A stretch of 37,760 nt of DNA from positions 1-37,760 of the forward strand of contig CALVEZ010000034.1 of assembly GCA_944326695.1 (NCBI GenBank), written 5' to 3'. The position numbers and the translations under genes were made by a program. This stretch comes from Candidatus Bilophila faecipullorum (GTDB taxonomy: Bacteria; Desulfobacterota; Desulfovibrionia; Desulfovibrionales; Desulfovibrionaceae). Below the pieces are notes generated by a model, which saw only the letters and a program-made list of their open reading frames with translations, did no database searches and was not told where the DNA came from. The number at the start of each line of letters is the position of its first letter. The stretch's first letter is position 1. Below, piece by piece: positions 1-7,857 of the stretch.

Positions 1-77
1 TTGGGAGGGAGAGGGGAGGGGTTCGGGGAGGGGAGAGGGAACCTTTCTCCAGAAAGGTTCCCTCTCCCCTCCCCGAT
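1..77. repeat. Hairpin repeat, copy 1
   Basis: A 77-bp unit that matches 1964-2040 at all but six positions. Its core is a perfect 26-bp inverted repeat (23-48 with 51-76) around a two-base CC loop. It starts 15 bp beyond the stop codon of the leftward MFS gene. There is no T-run after the hairpin on the leftward strand, so it is not a standard intrinsic terminator, although its position suggests 3'-end formation or mRNA protection. The unit may begin outside the window. Confidence 0.85.
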
Positions 78-91
78 ATTCCCTTCTCCGT

Positions 92-1276
92 TCACTCCTT
101 CCCCCGCAGCACGAAAACAGCAAGCGCGCTGAGGGTGGAGAGCCCTGCGATGACGAGGAAGGCCAGCCCGAAGGTGTGATATTCGCCGCAGTAGCCGATG
201 AAATAGGGCACGGCCCCAGCCGAGACGAGACCCGCCAGCGGCATGCTGACCGAGAGCAGGATGGGTTGCTCGTTGGCCGCGAAACTCTGGGCAAAAACCT
301 TGAAGAGGGGAGGAAAGACGAAAGCCATTGAAGCCGCCTGAAGGAGGACTCCGGCGAGCGCGGGCAGCCGGGACACGTCCGCGCTTACGGACATGAGGCA
401 GAGGGCCGCGGCGTGAAGCAGGAAGCAGAGGCTCACGATACGCCGGGCGTCGTAGACGTCGGCGGCCCAGCCCGCTGCGATGACGACCAGCGGCATGGCC
501 AGCCGGGAGGCGGAGAGGGCAAGGTTCGCCTCCTGCGGGCCGAAGTGGACCGCGCTGACGAGAAAAATCTGAAGGACGCTGTAAATGGAAAACTCACCGA
601 TCATGGAGACGGTCAGCAGGAGGGCGACGGCCCAGCTTGCGGGATTGCGCAGGAGAACCCCGCAGCCTCGAAAAGAGGGTGGGTCCGTGCGGGTGTTCCC
701 GCCGCGTCCCCACAGCAGGAAGGCCGCGCCCGTGCAGATCATCAGCCCGCCCATGAGGGCGAAGACGCCGCGCCAGTCAGTGAACAACAAGGCCGTCTGC
801 GCGAGCAGGGGAATGAGGATAAAGCCGGTGTTGGGAGCCAGCTCGTGGATGGCGACCGCTTTTCCCCAATCCTTGGGATAGACGAGCGAGGAAAGGGTTG
901 CCATGCCCGCCGGGAAGTAAAAGCCCACGCCGAAGCCGAAGGCAACGAAGGCTGCCCGGGCCTGCCCGAGGGTCTGGACGAACGGCATGAGAAGGAGCAC
1001 GCATCCGGCCAGCGCCAGGGGAACGGCTGCCACCTGTCTCGGCCTGAAGCGGGAGAGGAGGAAGCCGGAAAGGGCCAGCGCCGCGCTGAATCCCGCGCTC
1101 TGCATGAGCAGCAGGCTGGTGGCCTGCGCGTGGCCCACATGAAGATCGCGTTCGATGGAGACGAGCAGGGGCGTCAGGGTGGAACGGGACATGTAGTTGA
1201 GCAGGAAGAGCAACGCCACAAAGCCTGCCCACGGCATGGCGGTACGGAAGGGCATGGGCCTATCTTTTGAAGCCAT
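92..1276 (-). CDS. MFS transporter
   Basis: A 394-residue integral membrane protein of the major facilitator superfamily. Hydrophobic segments run through the whole length in the pattern of about 12 transmembrane helices, with a basic cytoplasmic loop near residue 75 (SRFRPRQ) where the family carries its loop 2-3 motif, and a hydrophilic central loop near residue 190 (RGGNTRTDPPS). The start at 1276 (MASKDRPMPF) is chosen because AGGAG lies seven bases upstream; a longer reading to 1390 adds 38 basic residues unlike a transporter N-terminus. It is transcribed alone and ends at a hairpin repeat. The substrate cannot be read from the sequence. Export or uptake of a small organic anion is possible but is only inference. 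Confidence 0.85.
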   Translation of the reverse strand: MASKDRPMPFRTAMPWAGFVALLFLLNYMSRSTLTPLLVSIERDLHVGHAQATSLLLMQSAGFSAALALSGFLLSRFRPRQVAAVPLALAGCVLLLMPFVQTLGQARAAFVAFGFGVGFYFPAGMATLSSLVYPKDWGKAVAIHELAPNTGFILIPLLAQTALLFTDWRGVFALMGGLMICTGAAFLLWGRGGNTRTDPPSFRGCGVLLRNPASWAVALLLTVSMIGEFSIYSVLQIFLVSAVHFGPQEANLALSASRLAMPLVVIAAGWAADVYDARRIVSLCFLLHAAALCLMSVSADVSRLPALAGVLLQAASMAFVFPPLFKVFAQSFAANEQPILLSVSMPLAGLVSAGAVPYFIGYCGEYHTFGLAFLVIAGLSTLSALAVFVLRGKE

Positions 1277-1522
1277 GAAACATCTCCTGACGGCGGCGTT
1301 CCCTTTCAAGCCTTTTTCAAGACGCTTCCCCGCCGTTTGTATGCGCTTTCGTGACGGAATTATCGGGAGGAGCCTTTTTTCCGACAGCACGGATCATGCC
1401 CTGCGGCGGGCGACCGTCACTTGCCCCCGCGTTGTTTCGAGTAGCGAGGCTCTTTCCTCCTCCGCCCCGCCTTCTCCGTGGCTTCTTCACCGTAACGCCT
1501 TCCCTGTCCCCACCACCGTTTT

Positions 1523-1846
1523 CCGCCCCTCGCACGGGGGTATAGGTCTGGATGGCTTCAAGCACATCAACGAATTCCCCGTCCCGTCGCGAGGGAATGG
1601 AAGGACCACGCGGGCCACGGCGTCGGCCTGTTCGAGCCCTTGTCTCGCGTATGGCATGGAAACCATGATAACCGCGGACATCGCTGAAGCCGCCACCCTC
1701 TGTCTCGTGTGTCGCACGGAAAGATGTGGGGGATCAGATGCTGTGCCTCTTTTTACCCCCCGTCGCACGGGTGACATGGAAGGACATGGATGCGCGTCAG
1801 GCGGGACCTCAAGCCACCCCCCATTGCACGTATGGATGGAAGAGGA
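1523..1846. repeat. Degenerate 60-bp-period repeat cluster
   Basis: Five related units of about 28 bp carry the anchor ATGGAA (ACGGAA in the third) at 1597, 1656, 1716, 1776 and 1836, so the spacing is 59, 60, 60 and 60 bp. The approximate consensus is a C-run followed by GTCTCGCGTATGGCATGG and AA. Units 1642 and 1702 agree at 17 of 23 positions, and 1642 and 1762 at 15 of 23. A sixth, shifted unit is visible at 1523-1546. The 32-bp stretches between units look unrelated. The geometry equals 28-bp repeat plus 32-bp spacer, as in a decayed CRISPR array, but no cas gene is in the window. A decayed minisatellite is an alternative. Confidence 0.6.
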
Positions 1847-1963
1847 CCCATCCGGGCCAGCCTCCCCACAGGTTCTCTTCTCCCACACCAAAAGACGGCA
1901 TGATCCCGATGCCGCCTTTTTACGGGGAAAGCCGACGAGCGGCCTCCCCACCACTTGAAAGTC

Positions 1964-2040
1964 TTGGGAAGGAGAGGGGTGGGGTTTGGGGAGGGGAGAG
2001 GAAACCTTTCTCCAGAAAGGTTTCCTCTCCCCTCCCCAAT
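1964..2040. repeat. Hairpin repeat, copy 2
   Basis: Second copy of the 77-bp unit at 1-77, in the same orientation. The 26-bp stem (1986-2011 with 2014-2039) is again perfect around CC. Four of the six differences from copy 1 fall in the stem and form two compensated base pairs (24/75 against 1987/2038, and 39/60 against 2002/2023). It begins 18 bp beyond the stop codon of the leftward paaK gene. Confidence 0.85.
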
Positions 2041-2057
2041 CTTCATTCGTCCATCGC

Positions 2058-3359
2058 CTACAGCACGCGCTTGTCGATAACCCGCACGGCCTTGCCTTCC
2101 GAGCGCGGGATGGAGTGAGGCTCCACAAGGCGGACCTTGGTCGTGACGCCGAGGAACTCCTTGATGCCCTTCTGGATGCGGCTTTCGCGCTTTTGGAGGT
2201 CCTTGATGGCGTCGGAGAAGAGGGCGGCGTCGAGTTCGACCTGCACCTCCACGTTGTCGAGGTTGTTCTCGCGGGTGAGGATGAGCTGATAGTGCGGAGA
2301 CACGCCGTCCACCTCAAGGAGCAGGCTTTCGATCTGCGAGGGGAAGACGTTGACGCCGCGGATGATCAGCATGTCGTCGCTGCGGCCCGTGATGCGGTTG
2401 ATGCGCACGTGGGTGCGGCCGCAGGAGCAGGGGGTGTAGTTGAGGGAGGTAATGTCCCGGGTGCGGTAGCGGACCAGCGGGATGCCCTGCTTGGTGAGCG
2501 TGGTGATGACGAGTTCGCCGGTGCTTCCTTCGGGGAGCACTTCGCCCGTGGCGGGATCGATGATTTCGGGAAGGAAGTGGTCCTCCCACAGGTGCATCCC
2601 GTGCTGTTCCTTGGCGCAGGACTGGGCCACGCCCGGACCCATGATTTCGGACAGGCCGTAGATGTTGGTCGCCGTGATGCCGAGCTTCTCCTCGATTTCA
2701 TGGCGCATTTCGTCGGTCCACGGCTCAGCGCCGAAGACGCCGAGGCGCAGGGGGAGGTCCTTGATGTCGATGCCGATCTCGCGGCCCGCGTCGTAGAGAT
2801 GGAGCGCGTAGGAAGGCGTGCAGCAGAGGGCCGTCGCGCCGAAGTCGCGCATGAGCTGGACCTGCCGTTTGGTCGAACCGCCGGACATGGGGATGACCGT
2901 CGCGCCGAGACGTTCGGCCCCGTAGTGGGCGCCGAGGCCCCCGGTGAAGAGGCCGTAGCCATAGGAAACCTGTACGATGTCGTTGGCCGTGGCGCCGGCG
3001 GCGGCGAGGGAACGGGCGGCGCATTCGGCCCAGACCTCGATGTCGCGCTTGGTGTAGCCCACAACCGTCGCCTTGCCCGTGGTTCCGCTGGAGGCGTGGA
3101 TACGCTCGATCATTTCCATGGGCACGGCGAAGAGCCCATAGGGATAATTGTCGCGCATATCCTGTTTCAGGGTAAAGGGCAGGTGCTTGAGATCGTCAAG
3201 GGACTGCACGTCGGCGGGCTTGATGCCCTTTTCATCGAAGCTGCGGCGGTAGAAGGGCACATTGGCGTACACGCGGCGGCACAGGTCCTGCAACCGCTCG
3301 AGCTGGATTTTCCGAATCTCTTCGCGCGGCATCGTTTCCTTGTCTATGTTGAAAATCAT
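2058..3359 (-). CDS. paaK: Phenylacetate-CoA ligase
   Basis: A 433-residue cytoplasmic member of the ANL adenylate-forming family, of usual PaaK length. It activates phenylacetate or a related aromatic acid with ATP and CoA to the acyl-CoA, AMP and pyrophosphate. Visible motifs are the phosphate-binding loop [10 protein letters not shown] near residue 90, [25 protein letters not shown], and the C-terminal YRTRDI and [20 protein letters not shown], typical of the PaaK branch. The start MIFNIDKE at 3359 has GGAGGA just upstream; the longer reading adds 17 hydrophobic residues without a binding site. It is transcribed alone. In anaerobes such ligases often act on aryl acids from amino-acid oxidation, but no indolepyruvate oxidoreductase gene is nearby to support that here. 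Confidence 0.9.
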   Translation of the reverse strand: MIFNIDKETMPREEIRKIQLERLQDLCRRVYANVPFYRRSFDEKGIKPADVQSLDDLKHLPFTLKQDMRDNYPYGLFAVPMEMIERIHASSGTTGKATVVGYTKRDIEVWAECAARSLAAAGATANDIVQVSYGYGLFTGGLGAHYGAERLGATVIPMSGGSTKRQVQLMRDFGATALCCTPSYALHLYDAGREIGIDIKDLPLRLGVFGAEPWTDEMRHEIEEKLGITATNIYGLSEIMGPGVAQSCAKEQHGMHLWEDHFLPEIIDPATGEVLPEGSTGELVITTLTKQGIPLVRYRTRDITSLNYTPCSCGRTHVRINRITGRSDDMLIIRGVNVFPSQIESLLLEVDGVSPHYQLILTRENNLDNVEVQVELDAALFSDAIKDLQKRESRIQKGIKEFLGVTTKVRLVEPHSIPRSEGKAVRVIDKRVL

Positions 3360-3680
3360 GCTGTCCTCCAACAGAATGCGTAAAATCAGAAAAAGTGAGG
3401 ATTGCCCCATTTACCCCCGAGGGTCAAGAGCAGAACAGCCCTTTACGCGCGAGGCGGTGTAAAAGGAAGGCGTCGGGCCTCGCCGTGCGTGAAGGTGGCG
3501 AAATCCCTCTGGACCCTGGAGGAGCCCCGGGTTTCGGATGGCATGGGAAATGAGAGAAGTGGGCCGGAGTGAACCCGGGCCTGAACGTGGACGAAGGGTG
3601 CCAAGGGGGGAGGCCGGGGTGGGGAAAAAGGGCGGACGGGCATAATTGCGATCGGCTCGGAAATAAGGTATCCGTCGGGG
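3360..3680. other. Divergent intergenic region, paaK/rsfS
   Basis: About 320 bp between divergent genes. A possible leftward paaK promoter is TTGACC (3422-3427, read on the minus strand), 17 bp, then CAATCC (3399-3404), with a poor -10. For rsfS only a CATAAT hexamer near 3641 is seen, without a good -35. No RNA gene or small coding region is recognised. Confidence 0.35.
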
Positions 3681-4163
3681 ATGGAACAGAACAATCCCCT
3701 TTCTCTGGCGTCTCAGGAAAACGCCGCGGCACCGGCCGGTGCCCGGGTGCAGCCGAACCGCAAATTCTCCACCGCGTCAGCCGCCGAAAAGACGGCTGTT
3801 CTTGTGAAGTGGCTGGAGGAAAACAAGGCGCGCGACGTGACGGCGCTCAACGTGGCCGACAAGAGCCCGTGCATGGACGTGATTATCGTGGTCACGGCTT
3901 CCTCGCTGCGGCATGGTAAGAGCCTCGCCGACGGCCTCATGGAAGAGTGTACGAAGCGCAATTACGAATTCCTGCGCATGGAAGGTTACCAGACCGGGCA
4001 GTGGATTCTCGCCGACCTGAACGACATTGTCGTGCATATCTTCCAGCAGGAGATGCGCGAGCTTTTCCGCATCGAATCGCTCTGGAAGCAGTCTCATGTG
4101 CTTTACGGCGAAGCGCCCGATCCCTCTCATGCCTCCGAAAACGATCCCGGGAACGAAGACTAG
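3681..4163 (+). CDS. rsfS: Ribosome silencing factor RsfS
   Basis: A 160-residue cytoplasmic protein of the RsfS/YbeB/Iojap family, which binds ribosomal protein uL14 and blocks joining of the subunits when nutrients are scarce. The conserved domain runs from about residue 36 to 145 (KTAVLVKWLEENKARDVTALNV, then DVIIVVTASSLRHGKSLAD, WILADLNDIVVHIF and FRIESLWK). The first 35 residues are a polar, Ala-rich extension. The Shine-Dalgarno signal at this ATG is weak (only GGGG directly before it), so the start is less certain than the gene. gpmI follows 25 bp downstream on the same strand, a common arrangement in this group, where nadD usually sits upstream; nadD is not in this window. Confidence 0.9.
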   Translation: MEQNNPLSLASQENAAAPAGARVQPNRKFSTASAAEKTAVLVKWLEENKARDVTALNVADKSPCMDVIIVVTASSLRHGKSLADGLMEECTKRNYEFLRMEGYQTGQWILADLNDIVVHIFQQEMRELFRIESLWKQSHVLYGEAPDPSHASENDPGNED

Positions 4164-4188
4164 CCCCCTACGGGCAAGGAAGTGCCTC

Positions 4189-5769
4189 ATGTCCCTCACG
4201 CCGACCCTCCTGCTTATCCTCGACGGCTACGGGCTGGCCCCGGCCGGTCCCGGCAACGCCGCCAGCCTCGCCAAGACGCCCAACATCGACAGACTCATCC
4301 ATTTGCCGGGCGCGACCCGTATCGACGCCTCGGGGCGGGCAGTGGGGCTGCCCGCGGGATTCATGGGCAATTCCGAGGTGGGGCACCTCAACATTGGTGC
4401 GGGCCGCATCGTCTATCAGGACATGACCCGCATCGACGTGGCGGTGGAAATGGGGGAACTGGCCTCAAACCCGGCGCTGAACGGGCTCATCGCCGCGGTC
4501 CGGCGGGCGGGCGGGCGGCTGCACTTCGCCGGGCTGCTTTCGGACGGCGGCGTGCATAGCCACATTGATCATCTCGGCGCGCTCATGGACATCGCCGCCG
4601 CACAGGGCGTGGACGTGCGCGTCCATGCTTTCATGGACGGGCGCGACACCAGCCCGACCAGCGGATCGGGATTCCTTGAGCGTCTGCGGGAAATGATGGA
4701 GCGCACCCGCAGGGCGCACCCCGGCGTTTCGGTGGAGCAGGCCTCGCTCGTCGGGCGCTTCTACGCGATGGACCGCGACAAGCGTTGGGAACGGGTCAAG
4801 GTGGCGTGGGACCTCATGGTCCACGGCGAGGGCGCGCGTTCGGACGATCCCGTGGCGGCGGTCAAGGCGCTCTACGCGGCGGGCGAGACGGACGAATTCC
4901 TCAAGCCGCAGCTTTTCGGGGTTCCCGCCGATGCCTGCGTGGGCGACGGCGACGGCCTCTTTTTCTTCAATTTCCGCGCCGACCGGGGCCGGGAACTGCT
5001 GAGCGCCTTCCACTTCCCGGATTTCAGCGGTTTTGATCGCGGCCGCGTACCCTCTTTGGCGGGCCTTGCGAGCATGACCTCCTATGATGCGGCCCTGCAT
5101 GTCCCCGTGGCTTTCCCGAAGGAAAACCTCGTTCAGACGCTCGGCGAGGTGGTGGGTGATCTCGGGCTGCGGCAGCTTCGCATTGCCGAAACCGAAAAAT
5201 ACGCCCATGTCACCTACTTTTTCAGTGGCGGGCGTGAAGAGCCCTTCCCGGGCGAGGACCGCGTGCTCGTGGATTCGCCCAAGGACGTGGCCACCTATGA
5301 TCTCAAGCCGCAAATGAGCGTTGTGGAAGTGACGGATCGCTTCATCGAGGCATGGGGCGACGGCTCGAAGGACGGCTACACCCTTGCGGTCTGCAATCTG
5401 GCCAACCCCGACATGGTGGGGCATACCGGCAACATCGCGGCGGCGGTCAAGGCGCTGGAATACGTCGACGCCTGCGTGGGCCGTCTGGCCGAGGCCGTGC
5501 TGTCTACGGGCGGCCGCCTGCTGCTTACGGCGGATCACGGCAATGTGGAAGCCATGCTGGACGAGGCCGGGCATCCGCAGACCGCGCACACCTGCGATCA
5601 GGTGCCGCTGGTGGTCGTGGAACGGGCCGGAGGCGTCGAGCGGGCATTTCCCCTGCGTTCCGGCGGCAAGCTGGGGGATATTGCACCCACGCTCCTGCAC
5701 CTGTGGGGCGTGGACAAACCCACGGTCATGAGCGGCGACTCGCTTGTGGCTGATACGCCGGAGGACTGA
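4189..5769 (+). CDS. gpmI: 2,3-bisphosphoglycerate-independent phosphoglycerate mutase
   Basis: A 526-residue cytoplasmic enzyme of the alkaline phosphatase superfamily that interconverts 3- and 2-phosphoglycerate in glycolysis and gluconeogenesis, usually with manganese. The metal ligand Asp12 (LDGYG) and the phosphorylated nucleophile Ser62 (GNSEVGHLNIG) are in their canonical places. Later motifs are DGRDTSP, FFNFRADRGRE, NLANPDMVGHTGN and TADHGNVEAM, which supply the remaining metal ligands. The start at 4189 (MSLTPTLLLILDGYG) has AAGGA nine bases upstream and gives the usual family length; the reading extended to 4027 overlaps rsfS and is not family sequence. It is the middle gene of a three-gene unit and is followed after 3 bp by the zinc-ribbon gene. 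Confidence 0.96.
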   Translation: MSLTPTLLLILDGYGLAPAGPGNAASLAKTPNIDRLIHLPGATRIDASGRAVGLPAGFMGNSEVGHLNIGAGRIVYQDMTRIDVAVEMGELASNPALNGLIAAVRRAGGRLHFAGLLSDGGVHSHIDHLGALMDIAAAQGVDVRVHAFMDGRDTSPTSGSGFLERLREMMERTRRAHPGVSVEQASLVGRFYAMDRDKRWERVKVAWDLMVHGEGARSDDPVAAVKALYAAGETDEFLKPQLFGVPADACVGDGDGLFFFNFRADRGRELLSAFHFPDFSGFDRGRVPSLAGLASMTSYDAALHVPVAFPKENLVQTLGEVVGDLGLRQLRIAETEKYAHVTYFFSGGREEPFPGEDRVLVDSPKDVATYDLKPQMSVVEVTDRFIEAWGDGSKDGYTLAVCNLANPDMVGHTGNIAAAVKALEYVDACVGRLAEAVLSTGGRLLLTADHGNVEAMLDEAGHPQTAHTCDQVPLVVVERAGGVERAFPLRSGGKLGDIAPTLLHLWGVDKPTVMSGDSLVADTPED

Positions 5770-5772
5770 GCC

Positions 5773-6015
5773 ATGAACGGAAACCAGCGTCCCCCTCAGC
5801 CCATTTTGCCCGAGAGCATGGAACTCGTCTTTTACTATCGCTGTCCCGCCTGCGGATACCGCAACCCGCTCATCTCCCCCACGCAGCCGGCCATGACCCG
5901 CTGCGGGGCGTGCGGGCAGCCCTTCCCGGTGATTCCCGTGGACGAGCGCTCCGTGCACTACGTCAAGATCATGCTGGCCAACGGCCGCGCCGCCGTCGAT
6001 CCCGATTTCGCCTAA
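5773..6015 (+). CDS. Small zinc-ribbon protein
   Basis: An 80-residue protein with two CxxC pairs, CPAC near residue 24 and CGAC near residue 44, spaced as in a zinc ribbon. The rest is short and polar, ending AAVDPDFA. The start has GGAGG about nine bases upstream, inside the gpmI end, and the gap to gpmI is 3 bp, so the two are almost certainly cotranscribed and perhaps translationally coupled. No enzymatic motif is present. A role as a nucleic-acid or protein-binding accessory is possible but cannot be read from the sequence. Confidence 0.8.
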   Translation: MNGNQRPPQPILPESMELVFYYRCPACGYRNPLISPTQPAMTRCGACGQPFPVIPVDERSVHYVKIMLANGRAAVDPDFA

Positions 6016-6698
6016 AAGCCGAAGGATTCCTGCCGCGTCGCGCCCGACGTGAGAAGGGAAGGGCCGCGGACGGGATGGCGTGACCGGCAGGCGTTCCCTG
6101 CTCGGCCCGTCTCGCTTTACGCGGGAGGGCCGCCCGCCTTATCCGTATGGTATACGCCGGGGTGGTCGCCCATGCGCGGAGTGACGCGGGATGGCGATAG
6201 AGGGCCTTCTCTTCCCTCTGGGGTGCCTTTCGGCTGGAGGAGGGTTTCCGGTGCGTCGCGGGGAGGCGGCACGGAGGCGGCGTTCATCTGGAATGCTGCG
6301 GGAGTCGTGCTCAAAGAAGTCCAGGCGGTGTCGTCACAAGGCGGATGACATAGTGATGCTGTGAGGAGAATTCCAAACGGCGCGAGTATTTTTTATCTGA
6401 CGGAATCAGCATATTGAAAGAATTCAGGATGACACGCGCCTAGCCTCGTTTGAGGTCATGCACATCTTGTATGAAGCGTGTGCAGGCGCATGACGCCGGC
6501 CCGAGGGCAAGGTCCGGGGCGCGAGAGCCTGCGCCGCCGTGGAGAAACGGACGTTTCTCCATTTTTTTCTGCGCGGTTTTTCCGCGTTTTCCTTTTTTCG
6601 GGGCTTTGGGGCCGGAGTGGTGAGCGGAGGCCGGGGACGATGGGGTAACCCTTTCTTCATCAGGGAAACATGAAAACGTAGATATAACAGGATTGAAC
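6016..6698. other. Long intergenic region
   Basis: About 680 bp between the gpmI operon and the GNAT gene. A 99-codon frame at 6049-6348 has no binding site, is rich in Gly, Arg and Pro, and is not called. The only firm signals are two tandem rightward terminators at 6541-6600. They may end the gpmI operon with a long 3' untranslated region, or end an unrecognised small RNA. Confidence 0.5.
6541..6600 (+). terminator. Tandem intrinsic terminators
   Basis: The first hairpin is GGAGAAAC (6541-6548), loop GGAC, GTTTCTCC (6553-6560), followed by A and seven T residues. The second is CGCGG (6572-6576), a T5 loop, CCGCG (6582-6586), followed by TTTTCC and six T residues. Both read rightward. Confidence 0.75.
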
Positions 6699-7583
6699 AT
6701 GGACACGTATTTTCAGGCGGCACGGGCCAATCTCTTCGGCCACGTGTCCTTTTTGCAGGCCAGAACGCCCGGGATGCTGATCCGGGACATGGGCGGCGCG
6801 GTCCTCGTGGATTCGGGGCTCGGGTCGGACACCTTCAATAAGGTACTGTGGGGGTATGACGCCCGGGGAGAGGCCGCCGAGCCCGAGCAACCGGAGGCAA
6901 GTCTGCGGGCCGCTGCGGAATGGTTTGCCGGCCGGCGTCCCGCAGGCCTGCTTGATCTTCCGGGAAGGCCCTTGCCCCCCGCTACGGAGCGTCCCTTTAC
7001 CGTGTGGGCCTGTGCCGGGGACGAGTGGGCTCTCAACCGGCAGCGCCTCTTTTTCGAGGGCCGGGGCTACCGCGTGGGCGAAAGGGAGTCCGGCATGTTC
7101 CTGCCCCTGTCCCAACGGGAGGCGCGGGCCCCGCAGATGCCGGAGGGCCTGCGCATCGTGCCCGTCCGCACGGCGGGGGACCTTGCCGCCTTTTCCGAGG
7201 TCATGGCCGCCAACTGGAACCCGCCGGACGAGGATGTGAAAACCTTTTACAAGATGACGGAACACGTGCTTTTACAGTCTGTTGGAGCCATGCGCCTTTT
7301 CGTGGGGCTGGCCGGGGACGTGCCTGTCGCGAGCGGAGAGCTCTTTGTGAGTGAAAGAGGCAACATAGCGGGATTGCACATGATTTGCACACGTGAACTT
7401 TATCGTAAAAAGGGCTTCGGCAGGGCTATGACCGAAACCTTGCTTGCGGCCGCCAAGGAGGCCGGGGCAGGGCTTGCGGTCTTGCAGGCTTCGGCGGAAG
7501 GGGAGCCCGTCTATCGCCGGGCGGGGTTCCTGCCCTGCGGTTTTTTCGTGGAATACGTCGTCGCTGAAGAAATCCTTTTTTAA
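6699..7583 (+). CDS. GNAT family N-acetyltransferase
   Basis: A 294-residue cytoplasmic protein whose C-terminal half (about residues 150-290) is a GNAT acyltransferase domain. The acetyl-CoA pyrophosphate-binding loop is RKKGFGRAMTETLL near residue 235, after the strand AGLHMICTRELY, and the final motif YRRAGFLPCG fits the family. The N-terminal half has no recognisable motif and may be a second, degenerate GNAT fold. The ATG at 6699 is preferred over the TTG two codons earlier because AGGA lies six bases before it. The acceptor substrate cannot be told from the sequence. It lies alone between a terminator pair and the hmc promoter region and has no evident link to Hmc. Confidence 0.8.
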   Translation: MDTYFQAARANLFGHVSFLQARTPGMLIRDMGGAVLVDSGLGSDTFNKVLWGYDARGEAAEPEQPEASLRAAAEWFAGRRPAGLLDLPGRPLPPATERPFTVWACAGDEWALNRQRLFFEGRGYRVGERESGMFLPLSQREARAPQMPEGLRIVPVRTAGDLAAFSEVMAANWNPPDEDVKTFYKMTEHVLLQSVGAMRLFVGLAGDVPVASGELFVSERGNIAGLHMICTRELYRKKGFGRAMTETLLAAAKEAGAGLAVLQASAEGEPVYRRAGFLPCGFFVEYVVAEEILF

Positions 7584-7719
7584 AGGACTCCCGGCTTCTA
7601 GAGGCAAAAAAGGGCTTGGGGCGGCCATCCCGGACAGGGATTGCCCTCTTTCGTCCTCTTTTTCACGAATCGGGCTATGTTGGCGTCCCGCAAGGGATGT
7701 CTGATCCGGCAGTCTCCCC

Positions 7720-7748
7720 TTGACGGAGGCTTTTTTTCACGATACCAG
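7720..7748 (+). promoter_or_regulatory. Candidate hmc promoter
   Basis: TTGACG (7720-7725), 17 bp, TACCAG (7743-7748), about 110 bp upstream of hmcA. The -35 is good and the -10 is weak. The -35 plus its next three bases (TTGACGGAG) recurs at the candidate tRNA-Thr and tRNA-Asn promoters. A small dyad AGCTT/AAGCT sits just downstream at about 7747-7759. Confidence 0.4.
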
Positions 7749-7857
7749 CTTGAGAAGCTAGGCACCTGTCTGAGAGCGTATGGCATCATACTGTGATCAG
7801 ACCGGTTTTGTTGTCAGGGGAATCGTTTGTTTTTCTTATTTGCAAAGGACTGCCACC

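Larger units (their letters stand above)
1277..2057. other. Intergenic region with repeats
   Basis: About 780 bp between two leftward genes. It holds the upstream region of the MFS gene, a cluster of degenerate repeats with 60-bp spacing (1523-1846) and hairpin repeat copy 2 (1964-2040). Open frames across it have no ribosome binding site and a composition unlike the neighbouring proteins, so no gene is called. Confidence 0.6.

Noticed and set aside
1523..1846. A functional CRISPR array
   Set aside because: The units agree at only about two thirds of positions, whereas active arrays have nearly identical repeats, and there are no cas genes. It is reported only as a degenerate periodic repeat.
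1197..1958. 253-codon plus-strand frame across the periodic repeats
   Set aside because: It starts inside the MFS gene on the other strand, has no binding site and would encode repeat sequence of no protein character.
1986..3383. Long plus-strand frame opposite paaK
   Set aside because: Antisense to paaK, which shows the adenylate-forming motifs and a good start site.
6049..6348. A 99-codon gene after the gpmI operon
   Set aside because: No ribosome binding site, a composition rich in Gly, Arg and Pro, and no recognisable domain.
6505..6535. Resemblance of GGCAAGGTCCGGGGC to the core of signal recognition particle RNA
   Set aside because: The rest of the conserved core and the pairing arms do not match, so the likeness is probably chance.
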